Shown here: positions 23,455 through 35,530 of the stretch, piece by piece | Position numbering within the stretch: the first letter of the stretch is position 1 | Layout of the letters: the number at the start of each line of letters is the position of its first letter | NCBI GenBank assembly: GCA_027563935.2 | Contig: CM050450.1 | Location: forward strand, 26,337,439-26,401,438 | Reading direction: 5' to 3' | DNA length: 64,000 nucleotides | DNA from: Costus lasius | Taxonomy: Eukaryota; Streptophyta; Magnoliopsida; Zingiberales; Costaceae | Made by a program: the position numbers and the translations under genes | The notes under the pieces: generated by a model | Seen by the model: only the letters and a program-made list of their open reading frames with translations | The model's database searches: none | Told to the model about the DNA's origin: nothing

Positions 23455-25099
23455 TGCTGACAACAGGGTATTATATTTATTCTTGGCGCTGAAATTTGTA
23501 CTTTGACAAATCCAGTTGCCCCTCTCGTGCTGTTTTCTTACTTGGGTTGCTAATATATTGTGGTTAACATACATAAAATTACAATATCATGTTTTATGAA
23601 AACATGATCTTTGTTTTTTTTTCATATTATCTCATCTATTCATCATTCAGCTCGAGGAACGTGACAGGTGGGTGCTCTAGCAACCAAAATTTGAGGCACA
23701 TGCGGAGTTAATTAATAATAGATTTCAAGTTTATATAAAGTATCCTTGTGGGGGATGGTCGTAAGGAAACGATTTAATCACCTATCATTATATAGGCAAA
23801 TGCTTATATGGAAGCATAAGCTAGAGCTATTGTGTCTAGTAAAAGTGCTGTAGCATGACAATGCATTAAAGTACGTTGCTTATTCTTATAATATAGGCCA
23901 TCAAATAAGTTCATAACGTATGTGTTGCTAAATTATAACACACTGTTTTCGTTCCTAAAATAAAGTTAAGACAGTACAGATGCATTTAATTATAATGATC
24001 TGTCAATTAATTCATCTTATCTTCTCACTTTTGATATGTTTCTCATCAGAATAGTTTTGCTGCTAAGAGAATTCTTTTGGGTTTTCTACACATCGTACTA
24101 TTTATCGACTGATTGATGTTTGTTCTTCATATTCTCCTTACCTTTGACTTGTAAAATTGCAAACGATTTGCTAGTATACTTAATGGTAATTTTGCTTTTC
24201 TAAGTTGGTTTTGTTTTGATAACCTTTAATTGTTCTTCTCCGGAATTTTTTTTTGTTAAGCAAACTATATGCCTTTCTTCTGCAGACACCGTGTTGAGGC
24301 AATTGATGTGTTTGTTTATGACAAATTTAGATATCCCATATATTGCTCTTTTATATTCCGCGAAATTTTGTTTCATCCCCTTTTTTTTCTTTTCTTTTGC
24401 TAGACATCTCTGTTGATCTTCTCAAGTAAAACTAATAGTGGATTTTTACCTTTGAATACATTCATTTAGACTCTCCAACTAGTACATACTCTGCTTTCTA
24501 TGACCTTTATTCTTAATTGGCATCTAAACATATGTACGTAGCTTTTTTTTTATGGAATTGTAATTTACCTTCAATTTTGTTATTGGATTTGTCAGTGTTC
24601 CATCTTTTTGTCCTCCAATATCATCGATCTTTTTTTTAGAAGATTGTATTTTCTATAGGAATTTGTTTGGTTAATGACGGTTTAGTACGTAAAAGTTTAT
24701 CTTGATTTCACTCCAGTATGTAGACCTCCTTTAAATATTTAATTTTATACATAAACTTGTGTAATTGGTTTAATTAAGTCATTTTATCAAATTAGTTTGG
24801 TGGTCCAATATCTCTGAGACTTGCTGACGTGTTTTTCTGGCATTGGCATGCAATCCCACCGTGCTGGGTAGGCTATAAAATTAAAAATAGAATGATCAAA
24901 TGAATGACTTGCACGTTTATTTTACATTTACAAAATTTGTGTACCAAAATGGTTAAGTGGGTAAAATTTGTTTGTGCGTACACAATCCATTATGCTTAAT
25001 AAATGATATTATGCTCTTTGAAAGATAAAATGTATTGCTGATTTAAACTTTTTTTATCTTAATAAAGATACTTTAATTTTCATTGTATTAATGGCTGAG
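23455..25099. other. YAK1 3' untranslated region and downstream AT-rich DNA
   Basis: No coding signal. A CAG acceptor-like site near 23650 followed by a GTGGGT donor could mark a spliced 3' leader piece, but this is speculative. The polyadenylation site was not determined. Confidence 0.4.
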
Positions 25100-25281
25100 G
25101 GAAGTTGTAATCTCTTGAACATCTTCTATGTTTGCTTTTCTTTTTTAAATTATTTTTTTTGCTCTTATAGTGATAAACATGACATTAGTTGGAAGTTGTA
25201 ATCTCTTGAACATCTTCTATGTTTGCTTTTTTTTAAAAAAAAATTATTATTTTTGCTCTTATAGTGATAAACATGACATTA
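25100..25281. repeat. Tandem duplication, period 91 bp
   Basis: GGAAGTTGTAATCTCTTGAA begins at 25100 and 25191. Both copies run through TCTTCTATGTTTGC, a T-rich tract and CTCTTATAGTGATAAACATG, differing mainly in the T/A tract. A third partial start (GCAAGTTGTATATCTCTTG) follows near 25290. Confidence 0.85.
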
Positions 25282-26819
25282 GCTGTAACTTGCAAGTTGT
25301 ATATCTCTTGAACATCTCTCGGCCGGCACACACTGCATTTATCATCTTAGGTTTGATGTTTTTAAAACCGGATACGCATTGACGAAGAGTTGTTCAACCG
25401 GAAATCTATTCACTGTTGGATCTGATCAGTTCAATAATATCGAGTAGATCTCTATTATTTTCAAACTTTGTTAATCAAAGCAAACTGAACTAGTTGAGCT
25501 GTTAAAATCAGTTTAATTGGGTAATATCGGCAGCCCAAGCCAATGAACGTGTCAGTTTTTTTTTTACAAAACGATACCTGAGAACTGGTGAATGGAAAGA
25601 GATGCATTCTAGTATCCTGTTTCTATTCGATGCATCTTTTGGTCAGAGGAATATTGGACGATGAGTTCCCAACTATCTGCATTCCTTCATATACGCTCGT
25701 AGAAATAAAATCCTTCCACGTTCTTGCTGCAAGATACAACAAACACCATCCGGTGCAAGAAGAGAGCGACTAAAACCTGCAAATGTAAGAAACAGAAGAA
25801 CATTAACGAACTGAAGAGGGTTGCGGTGGACAAGAAGAAAGGTGAGCAATCCATGGTGGAGAAGAGGGTCACGTGCAGAGAGAGAGAGAGAGAGAGAGCG
25901 TGCGCCAAAGAGGACGATGGAAGGCTGGCCTTTGCACGTGACCTGCTTCTCCAACGAGGGTCTCTCACCTAAAGTAGAGCCAACATTAATTAGGATGAGA
26001 AAAATGAAGGACGCCTAGTGCTGCTATATATGGATGACAGAGGGAGGAGGAAGAAGAAGAAGAACTAATCGATAGAGTCTTGGTGTGGGTTTTGGGCAAT
26101 AGGAGAAGCGTTAAGGAACAGACTGAATCATAAGGGAGAGGAGGGTCCTTGATTCCTTTCCGGTTCACACCCGCACAGACTGATTCTCAGTCTGCTGCAA
26201 TTAATGCCAAAGCAGAGCAGGGGAATCCTTTTCTCTTCTTCTCACGTCAGTCGTTTGTCTGTTCATTTCCCCAGAAGACTGCCAGTGTCTATTCCCCAAT
26301 CGGCAGGTATAAAGTACAAAAAGATAGAAAAATAATAATCATGAAATAATTGCAGCGATTGTTTCAACATTAATTGAGTGCAGGAATCGGTCACTATTTA
26401 CAACTTCATCTTCAACCTCGAGACAACACGCAACTTTGGAGTGAGAGCGGCTGCCGTATCAGAGTGCAACCCATGTCCTCGCCGTGTTGACAAATGCAAA
26501 GTTCCATCTACAAGCATAAAGTACTATCGGAGGATTCCACCGATTTGTTGCTTGTAAATAGGTCTAGTCATCCGCTTCTCAACGCCAGTTTGCAATTGAT
26601 TTCGTCTCCTACTTTTTCTGCTGCACTACTAACCATTCAATTATTTTGTCGGTCTGTTTGCCATTTACAAATTATCATCCAAATTTTTAACCGTTTAAAT
26701 TGCTTAACATTCAAAACCTACCAAGGTCTGCTGCTCGAAATCATCAATGAGTTTTGTACCTTATTTCTTTTTTTATCTTATGTTCAAACTTGACTCAATG
26801 ATAAACACCTAATAGCTGA
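25282..26819. other. No convincing gene; (GA)n tract and a short open stretch
   Basis: Contains a (GA)n microsatellite (25876-25898) and otherwise unique-looking DNA. A 57-codon cysteine-containing open stretch (26384-26557) follows a CAG acceptor-like site, but it has no start codon and no family I recognise. Everything else is non-coding as far as I can see. Confidence 0.4.
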
Positions 26820-27060
26820 ACCAGTTGAGCACTCTGTTACCTAGCAACCCAAGATATTTAAATAGGTATACCCAATGAAATAATTTTTTATTTTAATTTT
26901 AATTTGTTCTATATAAATAATAATAATAATAATAATAATAATAAGCATATTTTTTTAATATACTTTTATTTATTTTAAAATTGGGTATCAAATACTACTT
27001 GAACCCGACCTGCTAAATCAAAACCATCTCATTTAATTAAATAGATATTTTAACCTACCA
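26820..27060. repeat. Short decayed repeat with (TAA)n
   Basis: Contains CAACCCAAGATATTTAAATAGG, a (TAA)n run at about 26921-26943 and TTGAACCCGACCTGCTAAAT. Its text resembles the relics at 12280 and 15850. Confidence 0.35.
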
Positions 27061-29669
27061 TTTACAAGTTGTGAACCCAAATATATCAAGTTAAATTGTT
27101 ATTAGAATTGTTACGAGCTTACTCTGCAAAAACTATTACTCAAAATATTGATATATTTGATTAGTTCTTTGGTAAGTAAGTTCTATAAAGTTCATGTGCT
27201 AATGGTTCGAGTTTTACTATACATTCTCTTATCTAAATCTCATATTGAATCTATATAGGGTGACCCACAAGTCTTTCCTAATGTCACATCAAACTAAAAA
27301 TTTACCTAAACTTGTCTTTTATTCAACTTAAGGGCCACTACCTTGGTGGAGATTTCTAAGATGTTCTAATAGTTTATTTCTAAAATATAGTAGAATATAC
27401 TCTTTAATTTGAATGATAAATATAATCTTTTAATCTTCCTCTCTACATTAATGTAATATAATCTAATTGGTCATTGTAGATGACTTATAGTGAATCTAAC
27501 CTTACCATAGTCAAACATTTGACTCCAACCAAAAAAATTATTCTAGGATCGTTAACTAATCTAGAAAGATTGAGGATCAAAGAATCCATCAAAATAGGGA
27601 GGGTAAGCTTAATCGAATGTCAAACTCTTCATCCATTGTTCAACACGAGTTTGAGGGGATTCAACATAGTTATCTTTTCCCTCTTGTTCTCCATAGGGAT
27701 GAGGTCTTCTATTGGGTGTTTTGGAATTTCCATTTGGCATGTATTTAAGGTCCTCAAGATATGACTAATAAGATTTCAGGATGCTATATTCTATGACTCA
27801 ATTTATTTATTTACAAAATTTGATTAGTGAGCATTTCCATTATCCTGTCTTGATTCTGGTTTGGGTTTTCATTAGGGTGACAAGTAACTCTACATACTGT
27901 CTAAGATTTACTTGTATGTTTAACTAAGTTTGAATTATATCTAGAAATTATTAACATAGCAAATACTTAATCAAGAAATTTGAAAAAAAAAAATGTATCA
28001 AAATGTGTGAGGTCCAAGATACACACATACCTAAAGGATATATAAGAAAAATATCAAGAGTTAATATAAAGAATGACTTTGGAGAGTAATACAATTTCTT
28101 AAAACTATGAAACATGAAAGGTATTCCAAAATAGTTTTACTAATAAATAATGGAAATTTTTGTTTCAATAAGGGAACAAGACAATCGATTAAGCAAAGTT
28201 TGAAGGAAACACGGTGTGAATGTTGCATAATTGTAACTAGAAAAAGATGCAACTCAACACACAATCTCGATCCGACAAGAAAAAGGCCCACAAAAGAAAA
28301 GTGCATGTCTAAGTCAACCTTGGTGGCAATGGGCCATTCAGCCATTCCTTTAGATTTGGGTCAACCAAATAACCTAATTGACTTTCCCATCAAAAGCAAT
28401 TAAGATGATCCACATGTTCTTAATTAAGTTTTGATTTGATGGGTGGAATTATTAATTAAGCTCTTGAACATCGTTATTTCAGCGCCCACTGATCCACGCC
28501 AAATGGTAGCTTCCAAGCTAGAAAAGAAGAAAAGGAAATTTTAAGCAAAGAACACGCAACGTAAATGTCCACTTTATATAAGCTAATCACCTAATCAGTA
28601 AACCAATTAAGTCTAGCTAATGACATAATTTGTCATTATACCTTCTTTGATTTTTTATCTTATTATTTTTGTAATAAAATATTTTGTTTTTGATTCTATA
28701 GACTGTTTTAAAGTTTCGGTATGTGAATAGTTTTGTATGTTTATATTTCATTTTTTAGCTTATGATCTTCTTAAAAATTATTAACTCCACAAGATAAATC
28801 AACTCTCTCCTCTTAGCTTCCTCTTCATCCTATTCCTTTTAAATTTTTTGCCTAGTTCAACATATCATCTTAATGTGTTTAAGAGCTATACTTCTTTCCT
28901 GCCTACTTTCTCTTCTTTCTTTTTAACTTTTCTCCCAAGTAAATAAGTCACTAAGTATTCTTTGCATTGTCATCTTTCTACAAATTTTCTTTATCTTCTT
29001 ATTTTCTTGGACGGAATCCACATAGAAAAGAAGAAAAAACACATAGAATCTAGTAACATTTTGCATCTAGATTCAATATGTTTTTTTTATCCTGTGTTTT
29101 TCATCCAAGCAAACAGGCATATGTTAAAAGTTTCTTCTTTTTTGATAAAAGTAGGATTCAACTTACTTCAGGTTGTATAGGTTGTAAGGTTTTTGAGTTT
29201 CCTACCGCTCACAAGGGTTCCACGCCTATCTTTTTTTATCATCCATTCTAAACATTTGAGTGAAATTATATGTAAGGTGACACGGAGGATCACATGGCTA
29301 TAACATGCTCTTTGTTATTGGATACTAAGTGCTTCATTAGACGAAGATATACATTAGTATTTTACTAACATACGCTACATATTTTGTCTACATGAACAAT
29401 ACTAAGTAGGTGAGGCATATATCTAACAATAGAGAATGTGCCCTACTTGTCATAGTAGCAACATCATAGAATATTAATGTTAGTTAGTACAATTGATAAA
29501 GATTTTTATTTTCAATAATAAGGTTTTATCAAATTTTACCTTTATTAGCTACTCATCTATGTCAATAAACAAATATTATGATGAATTTTAAAATTTATAT
29601 TAAATATTTACTATCTTCTAAACTACAAAAGTTATATATTAATATTATGTATTTTGCTACTTCTACATG
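27061..29669. other. AT-rich intergenic DNA, nothing recognised
   Basis: Both strands were scanned for protein motifs, inverted ends and tandem units. Only short chance open frames were found. Confidence 0.4.
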
Positions 29670-29674
29670 ATAGG
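29670..29674. repeat. 5-bp target-site duplication of gypsy-type element, left copy
   Basis: ATAGG, identical to 42611-42615. Confidence 0.85.
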
Positions 29675-30322
29675 TGTTAGGCGCAGCTCTATTTTGTGGC
29701 CCAATCCAATCGGCCTAGTCAACTGGCTATTGACTAGGTCAAAATTGGCCCAACAACCCAAAAACCCAAAATCAAAATCGAAGCTCGATTTGGGAATTTT
29801 GATCGACGGAAGCGTGTTTGCCCGCTCGATCAACATCGTCGTCGACTGCATCTCCGGCGACCACTAGTTGCGGGCTCATCGGATGGATCAACGCCGGGAA
29901 GGGGATCGCCGCCGGACGGCAGCGTGGCGTCCGGCGAAACATCGGGTATGATGCAGGCGATGAGGGCGACTGGACGCTGGTAGTTTGGTCGTGTCATCGT
30001 TTGGCAGAGATGAATCAGCTCATCCAGCATCAGGTGGTGGCGACGTCGACTAATCGGGAAGAGCTTGTGGGCAGCATGGTCTCGTTAGGTGTCTGACGGC
30101 AATGGCATCCCTTGGATATGACAAGGCTTGACGAACGGATGGCGGCAGTGCTTGGTCCAGCGGATCGAGGAGAATCTGGTGACGCAACCCAGTGGATTGA
30201 GGGATGTTGTCGAGCGACAAGTCAAGAACGGCATGGGGCCAAAGCTTCTGCAGGTATGGGAGATGACCTTCGGTCGCTGTCGCGTGGAGAAAACAGTCAG
30301 AGAAAGGAGGGGAGCGATCGCC

Positions 30323-30328
30323 TATAAA
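30323..30328 (+). promoter_or_regulatory. Putative TATA box in the 5' LTR
   Basis: TATAAA within GATCGCCTATAAATCGG. The same context is preserved, and duplicated, in the 3' LTR at 41572-41577 and 41681-41686. Confidence 0.55.
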
Positions 30329-30711
30329 TCGGCGAGGAGCCGAGCTTGATGGAGAGGAGGGAACGGCTAAGGAAGAGGTAAATAGCTACATTCTGTGAGG
30401 GGAGAGGTTGGACTGAGAGGCGAGTGGCCTAAAAACGAGGGCGACAGGCGGATTCTGCCGGCCAACAAGGTTGAGAACGAACCTTGGTCGACCTTCCCCC
30501 TTTCGCTCCTCCCTTCGATGGCAACTCGACGAATCTGATGAAGGCGAGTGGTAGCCTTCGCCTGAGGTGCTCCGGTGGTGAGGTGGGGCGGTTCGGAGCC
30601 TTATCAACGTCAACATCCCCTGCACTCCATTCCCGCCTCCCCAGTGTCTCTTTCTCCCTGCGCAACCTCAGGGGGAGGGTGGGGTTAGCCAACTAGTCGA
30701 GGGAGGAGAAT

Positions 30712-32414
30712 TGATGCAGGAGCAAACAGACCTATGAACACACTTGAGGGCGGCCCAACCCCTCCAAAAGATACTTGGGGAGAACCCTCAGGAATTTTCC
30801 CTAGAAATTTCACCCAAGTCAGAGTTCCCCAGACCCCAACACGGCCAGGCCGTGCACCCCATCACGGCCGTGACATGGTCGCCTGAAGACGCGAATGCCA
30901 AGCATGGGCAAGCCGTGCCTGTCTCTGTGGATTTCGACGACGCCAAACATGGGCGTGACTCCAAGCACGGGCAAGCCGTGCCCGCCTCTGTGGATTTCGA
31001 CGACGCCAAACACGGGCGTGACTCCAAGCACGGGCAAGCCATGCTCGCCTCTGTGGATTTCGACGACGCCAAACACGGGCGTGACTCCAAGCACGGGCAA
31101 GCCGTGTCCGCCTTTGTGGATTTCGATGACGCCAAACATGGGCGTGACTCCAAGCACGGGTGAGCCGTGCCCGCTTCTGTGGATCACGGCGACTCTGAAC
31201 ATGGCCGTGCTCACCATCACGGCCAGGCCGTGTTCGCCCCTGACGACTCGTTACAGCCCCGACGACCCCACTTCGACGTGCATCGCCCTCCCTACCATGT
31301 TGCTCCACCCAATGATGACCCAAAGGAGCCCAACAACATGGAAATCCGACGATCCCAGTGCCAAAGTAAGCCCCCGAATCACTTCTTGGGAGTCATTAGT
31401 CCCCTTTCCGTACACACCGGCATAGCGCAGCCCAAGGGAGTTCCAAGCCAATCCCCTGAGGATCCAACTCCAATTGGGCCACTCAATCTCATTAGTAACA
31501 CGGCCCAAGATCGAGCCACGACGGTGGTAGCCCAGCCCACGACTTCAAAGTTTTGCTGTTTTGTCACGATGTGCTCGGAGCGCGTCTAAACCATCTCCGC
31601 CAAGACGCGTACGCTAAAGGACCAAGGACCTGCGCCCTTGCAGGAATAGTTGGTAGTTGGTAGGATTCTATGAGCTTTCTTATTTTATGTTGCAGCTTGA
31701 CCACTTTTTGGTAGTTAGTTTGTTAGGATGCTGTCCCCTTGTCTTGTTCCCCCTCCTTATCTTATAAAAGAGAGGAGTTGGCTAGCATTCCTCCTTAGTT
31801 CTCTTTGGTGTAGAGAGTTCTGTTGGTGAGCTTAGAAGTCGCCAGCATTGTGTGAAGATGAGCCAGAGCCTCGCCTTCGTCGTTGTTCGGGTCGAAGACA
31901 TCTCTTCGATTCCAAGTTGTTTCCTCTTCTGTTTTGAAGTAAATCCCACCTTTCGGTGGGTCAGGTTCACCTATTTTCTCCTTCTTGCTTTGATAACAAA
32001 CTGGGTTTTTCCCCTTTTCATCTTCACCCATGCCAGTCCGCACGTCGGAGCGTGGTCGGTTCTCTTATTTCTTTGGTTTGTTTCAGCCCTCAAGGCGGGC
32101 GAGCTGAACCCCTGCGCACTCGCTGTCCCCCGCGTGGCTGAGCTTAAAACGCGCTAGAGAGCTGCAAGGAATGCTTTTAAATTGCTGCGAGGTTAGTGTG
32201 TTGCGTTAAATAGTTGGGTGTCGTCGCTTTTCATTCGCATTAGTGTTGCCCGATCGAATTCGCCGCTATTTCGTCGAGTTTTCTATTGGTTTTTCTGCAC
32301 TTTCCGAAGCGTTTCTTCTTCCCTCGTCTCACGACCCTCTCCCGTTTTACATGCATCGTGTAACAACCCTAGAGTAATGCATAAGGACCCTCCCTCCTAT
32401 TAGACGCTACATCA
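30712..32414. mobile_element. Nested solo-LTR-like insertion, 1.7 kb, in the 5' LTR
   Basis: Starts TGATGCAGGAG and ends GACGCTACATCA (TG...CA with TGATG/CATCA ends). It is flanked by a perfect 5-bp duplication AGAAT (30707-30711 and 32415-32419). The uninterrupted counterpart in the 3' LTR (about 42085-42095) confirms the insertion. It contains a five-copy 63-bp array (30895-31200) and a TATAAAA box at 31763-31769. No internal coding domain was seen, so I call it a solo LTR. Confidence 0.8.
30895..31200. repeat. 63-bp tandem array, about five copies
   Basis: The unit carries GCACGGGCAAGCCGTGCC, TCTGTGGATTTCGACGACG and AAACACGGGCGTGACTCC. Starts are near 30898, 30961, 31024, 31087 and 31150. 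Because 63 is a multiple of three, several frames on both strands stay open; they are not genes. The CACGG...CCGTG pairs are palindromic. Confidence 0.9.
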
Positions 32415-32932
32415 AGAATCCACCGACGAGGTTTGTCAGAAGGACACGACCTCCCTCCCTTCTTCTTCGACAAACGCGAATGAGCGTTCGAACGAGGCGT
32501 CGACAGTTGTCTTGGGACACAGGCGGTGGATGAATGCATAGTCCGACATGGACGAGGGTGTCGAACACATTGACCTGGACCTGTGCGTGCTTCCGGTGCC
32601 GAATTGGAAATTCGACACGATCGCAACCCCGTTTCGATTTCGGACGTGGGTTGAATTTCGAGTTCGAATTCGACCCAATTAAAGGTATAAAAACTTCCTT
32701 TATTTTAATTTTTTTAAACACTAACATGGTTCTCTCTCTTTTCTCTCTCTCCTGGGCTGGACGAAGGTCAGAACCCTTTGTGGAGGCTGAGGGACGCATG
32801 TGGGTGCGACCCTGCCAGTCACGCTGGACCTGGACGAATCACATTTATTTAAGCCTTGCATGGAAATTGAACAAGTTGTAACAATTAATTAAAATTGATT
32901 CATGTACTTGCATAATACAGGGCATGACAGAT

Positions 32933-32948
32933 TGGTATCACAAGCAGT
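32933..32948 (+). other. Primer-binding site of gypsy-type element
   Basis: TGGTATCA-like start three bases after the 5' LTR end, similar to the initiator-methionine tRNA complement (TGGTATCAGAGC). The rest diverges (CAAGCAGT). Confidence 0.7.
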
Positions 32949-33502
32949 CTAGTTGCAAAAACACTAAGAGAGAGAATGGTGCTATCGAACGCGGATAGAA
33001 TCTCCCAGCTTGAGGAAACAATGGGAGACTTGGCTGCTCTCCCCAAGGAGACCTTGGTGGAGATGCTAAAAAGCCTACTGTCCTCTACCACTAAGTTGCA
33101 GACTTAGGTGGAGAATGTCTTGGGGGACATGGAGGTCTGCAAGATCGAATTGGCCGAGCTAAAGCAAGAAGTAGCTGCACAACGCTGGGCTGCTGAAGTG
33201 AACATGGGGGTCGTGCCGCGTCGGAGGATCCCAAAGCCCAGATCCTTCTTAGGGGTTCGCAACGCTAAGGAAGTGGAGAACTTCCTCTGGGACATGGAGA
33301 TGTACTTCCAGTCGGCCTAAGTCCCTACGGAGGAACAGGCTCTCATCTGTGCAGCCTATCTGTCCGGCGACGCCAAACTGTGGTGGCGAACGCAGGCTGC
33401 ACCGACACTTCTGGGAGAGTACCAGACCTACCAGCTCTCGTGGAAGGACTTCAAGGAGAAGCTGAAGAAGCAATTCATGCCTGGGAACTCATCGTGGGCG
33501 GC

Positions 33503-35014
33503 TGATAGATGCGTACCGCAAGTGCATGGTCTATCATGTAATAAAAAGTATCAATCCCATGAGGACTAGGGGTCAAGTACTAACTAATCAGTTAATTAAT
33601 AGTTAGGTGATTTAACAAATGTAGGAGTATCACTAAATCCTAATGCAAGAAAGTAAACTAATGCTAGTAAAGAGCAAATAGAACAAAGAGCAATGCAATC
33701 GGGGTTTTGGGTTTCACCACATTGAAACCTGAAAGAAAGTTAATGCTGATGGTTTGAATATGTTTTATCAAAGTTCTTAAGGTAATCCTTCCTAAGGTAC
33801 AGATGCGCTCCCTCTTAGGATACGGTCTGGTGTTTAACTTAACCCAAGTCTCCTACTCTCGTGGCTTACCGGGTCAAGCAGACCCAATGGGTTTTGTGAA
33901 GAATTAGGGTTCCTCGGATGATTTTGACAACTCTTGTGGCCGAAATCACCAGTCCAGTCTAAGGGGATTCGACGATTGTGGTTCACTTCTCAGTCCTTCC
34001 CACAAGATCTAAAACACAAATATGCATGGCTAGTACATAATCATGAATTAAGACTTCCTAGACATGAATAAGAAAAAAGATAAATTTAGGCAAAATATGA
34101 ATCAAGCATTAAAGATCAACATTCTTACAGCGGGCTACACCCAAATCCCGAAAATAAGCTTACGCTACAATATTCATCGTTAGATACATGAAATCTCTCA
34201 TACAAATTGAATCAAACCAGGGGGAAATCTAGATCCTTGATGGGAGAGGGTAGAGCAAGATCCTCAGTGTCGAAACGAGGGATAAATCGAGCCCAAACAG
34301 TCCCGCCATCGAGAAAATCGCCTGAAAACCCTAGGTTTCGCCCTTTTGCTTTGTTCTCCGCAACCGCTCGCCCAAATCACATGATTCTAGTCCCAAAATG
34401 TCCGTTGGTAAGTTAGGAAGGTCTCCACAAAAGTTTAGCAAAATCCACTTCCAAAATAGTAAGAAACGAATAAAAACTAAACGGGTGTCATGTAGGGCAG
34501 AAGCATTCACGGCCGTGCATGGATGCACGGCCATGCCCGTGAATGGCTCAGCGAACTTCAATTTCTGGAAAAATAACTTTTCACGGCCATGTATAGGTTC
34601 ACGGGTGTGCCCATGAATATTTCATCGAATTCTGAAAAAGTCAGCCGAGTCCTTCACAGCCATGCATGGATGCACGAGCATGCCTGTGAATGGCTCAACG
34701 TAGTCTGGGAATGCAGATTCATACACGGCCGTGCATGGATACACGGCCATGCCCGTGAAGGGCGTAGAAAAGTTCGTTTGAGCTAAAATTTGACGTGTAG
34801 CTTCATCTCATCATGAGGAATCGTCCCATGTCTTCAGATTCTCCAAATTCCACCGATTTTAGGGCGAAATCCCTATATTTTAATGAAACCAAGGAAAAGT
34901 GAAGATTCTAAATAATATAAAGTATTTGGACAAATAAATGAGATAAAATATGTATTATACTCCAAAATAATAGTAAAATTAAGCGACGATATTTCATATA
35001 TATGCATGTCATCA
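33503..35014. mobile_element. Nested solo-LTR-like insertion, 1.5 kb, in gag
   Basis: Starts TGATAGATGCGTACCGCAAG and ends GCATGTCATCA. The flanks are GCGGC (33498-33502) and GTGGC (35015-35019), a 5-bp duplication with one difference. Its start (CCGCAAGTGCATGGTCTATC and AAAAGTATCAATCCCATGAG) resembles the start of the insertion at 54952, so the two belong to related families. It holds four copies of a 70-75-bp unit with CACGGCCGTGCATGGATGCA (34505-34775). No protein-coding domain was seen. Confidence 0.75.
34505..34775. repeat. Degenerate CACGGCCGTG tandem repeat, about four copies
   Basis: Units start near 34507, 34578, 34653 and 34723. Each holds paired palindromes (CACGGCCGTG, then CACGGCCATGCCCGTG). 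Confidence 0.8.
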
Positions 35015-35530
35015 GTGGCACATGAGACCCTCTTCAAACTCAAGCACACGGGGAGCGTGCGCGAGTACGTGAAGAGCTACACCACTCTGATGCTAGAGAT
35101 AAATGACATGGCAGAGCAGGACAAACTCTACCACTTCCTGGCCGGACTGCAACATTGGGCACAAACGGAGCTGCACCAACAAAAAGTAATGACGGTCAAG
35201 GAGGCAACACTCGCTGCAGACGCTCTGGTAGATTTGCAAATGCCGAATGATATAGTCCCGGGCCCTACCAACCGGAATTGAGGGACTCCCTATTCGAAAG
35301 GGAAGCAGCCTTTAGCAGCGCGGAGGCTGAACTTCAAGGGCTCCAAGGAGATCAGGGCTCCTAGGTCGGCCGCACAACCGTCAAAGCAACCGGATACACT
35401 GGGGTGCTATATTTGCGCAGGGCCCCACTTTATGCAAAACTGCCCCAAGCGCGGCCAGCTTACTGCGATAGTTGCTAAGCAGTGCAAGGGCAAAGAAGGG
35501 GCTGAAGATTCAGAGGACACCATCCCAAGC

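Larger units (their letters stand above)
29675..32929 (+). repeat. 5' LTR of gypsy-type element (interrupted)
   Basis: Aligns with 40729-42610 from TGTTAGGCGCAGC through to the GGCATGACA end. It carries the 1.7-kb insertion 30712-32414. A TATAAA box in the context CTCGCC-like/CTATAAATCGG lies at 30323-30328 and is the likely promoter for the element. Confidence 0.85.
32976..35530 (+). pseudogene. gypsy gag pseudogene with zinc knuckle, split by a solo LTR
   Basis: From ATG at 32976 the frame gives ISQLEETMGDLAALPKETL, then ELAELKQEVAAQRWAAEV. The gag core follows (KEVENFLWDMEMYFQSA, CAAYLSGDAKLWWRT, WKDFKEKLKKQFMPG). After the insertion at 33503-35014 the frame resumes with LFKLKHTGSVREYVKSY, YHFLAGLQHWAQTEL and a CCHC knuckle CYICAGPHFMQNC (about 35401-35440). 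In-frame stops occur in KLQT-stop (about 33104) and QSA-stop (33318-33320). Removing the insertion plus one copy of its 5-bp duplication restores the reading frame at SWAAHET. No pol follows. Confidence 0.85.

Noticed and set aside
30744..31425. Several overlapping long open frames on both strands with repeated peptide units
   Set aside because: They coincide with a 63-bp tandem array; a period divisible by three keeps many frames open. No domain, and the array lies inside a solo-LTR-like insertion.
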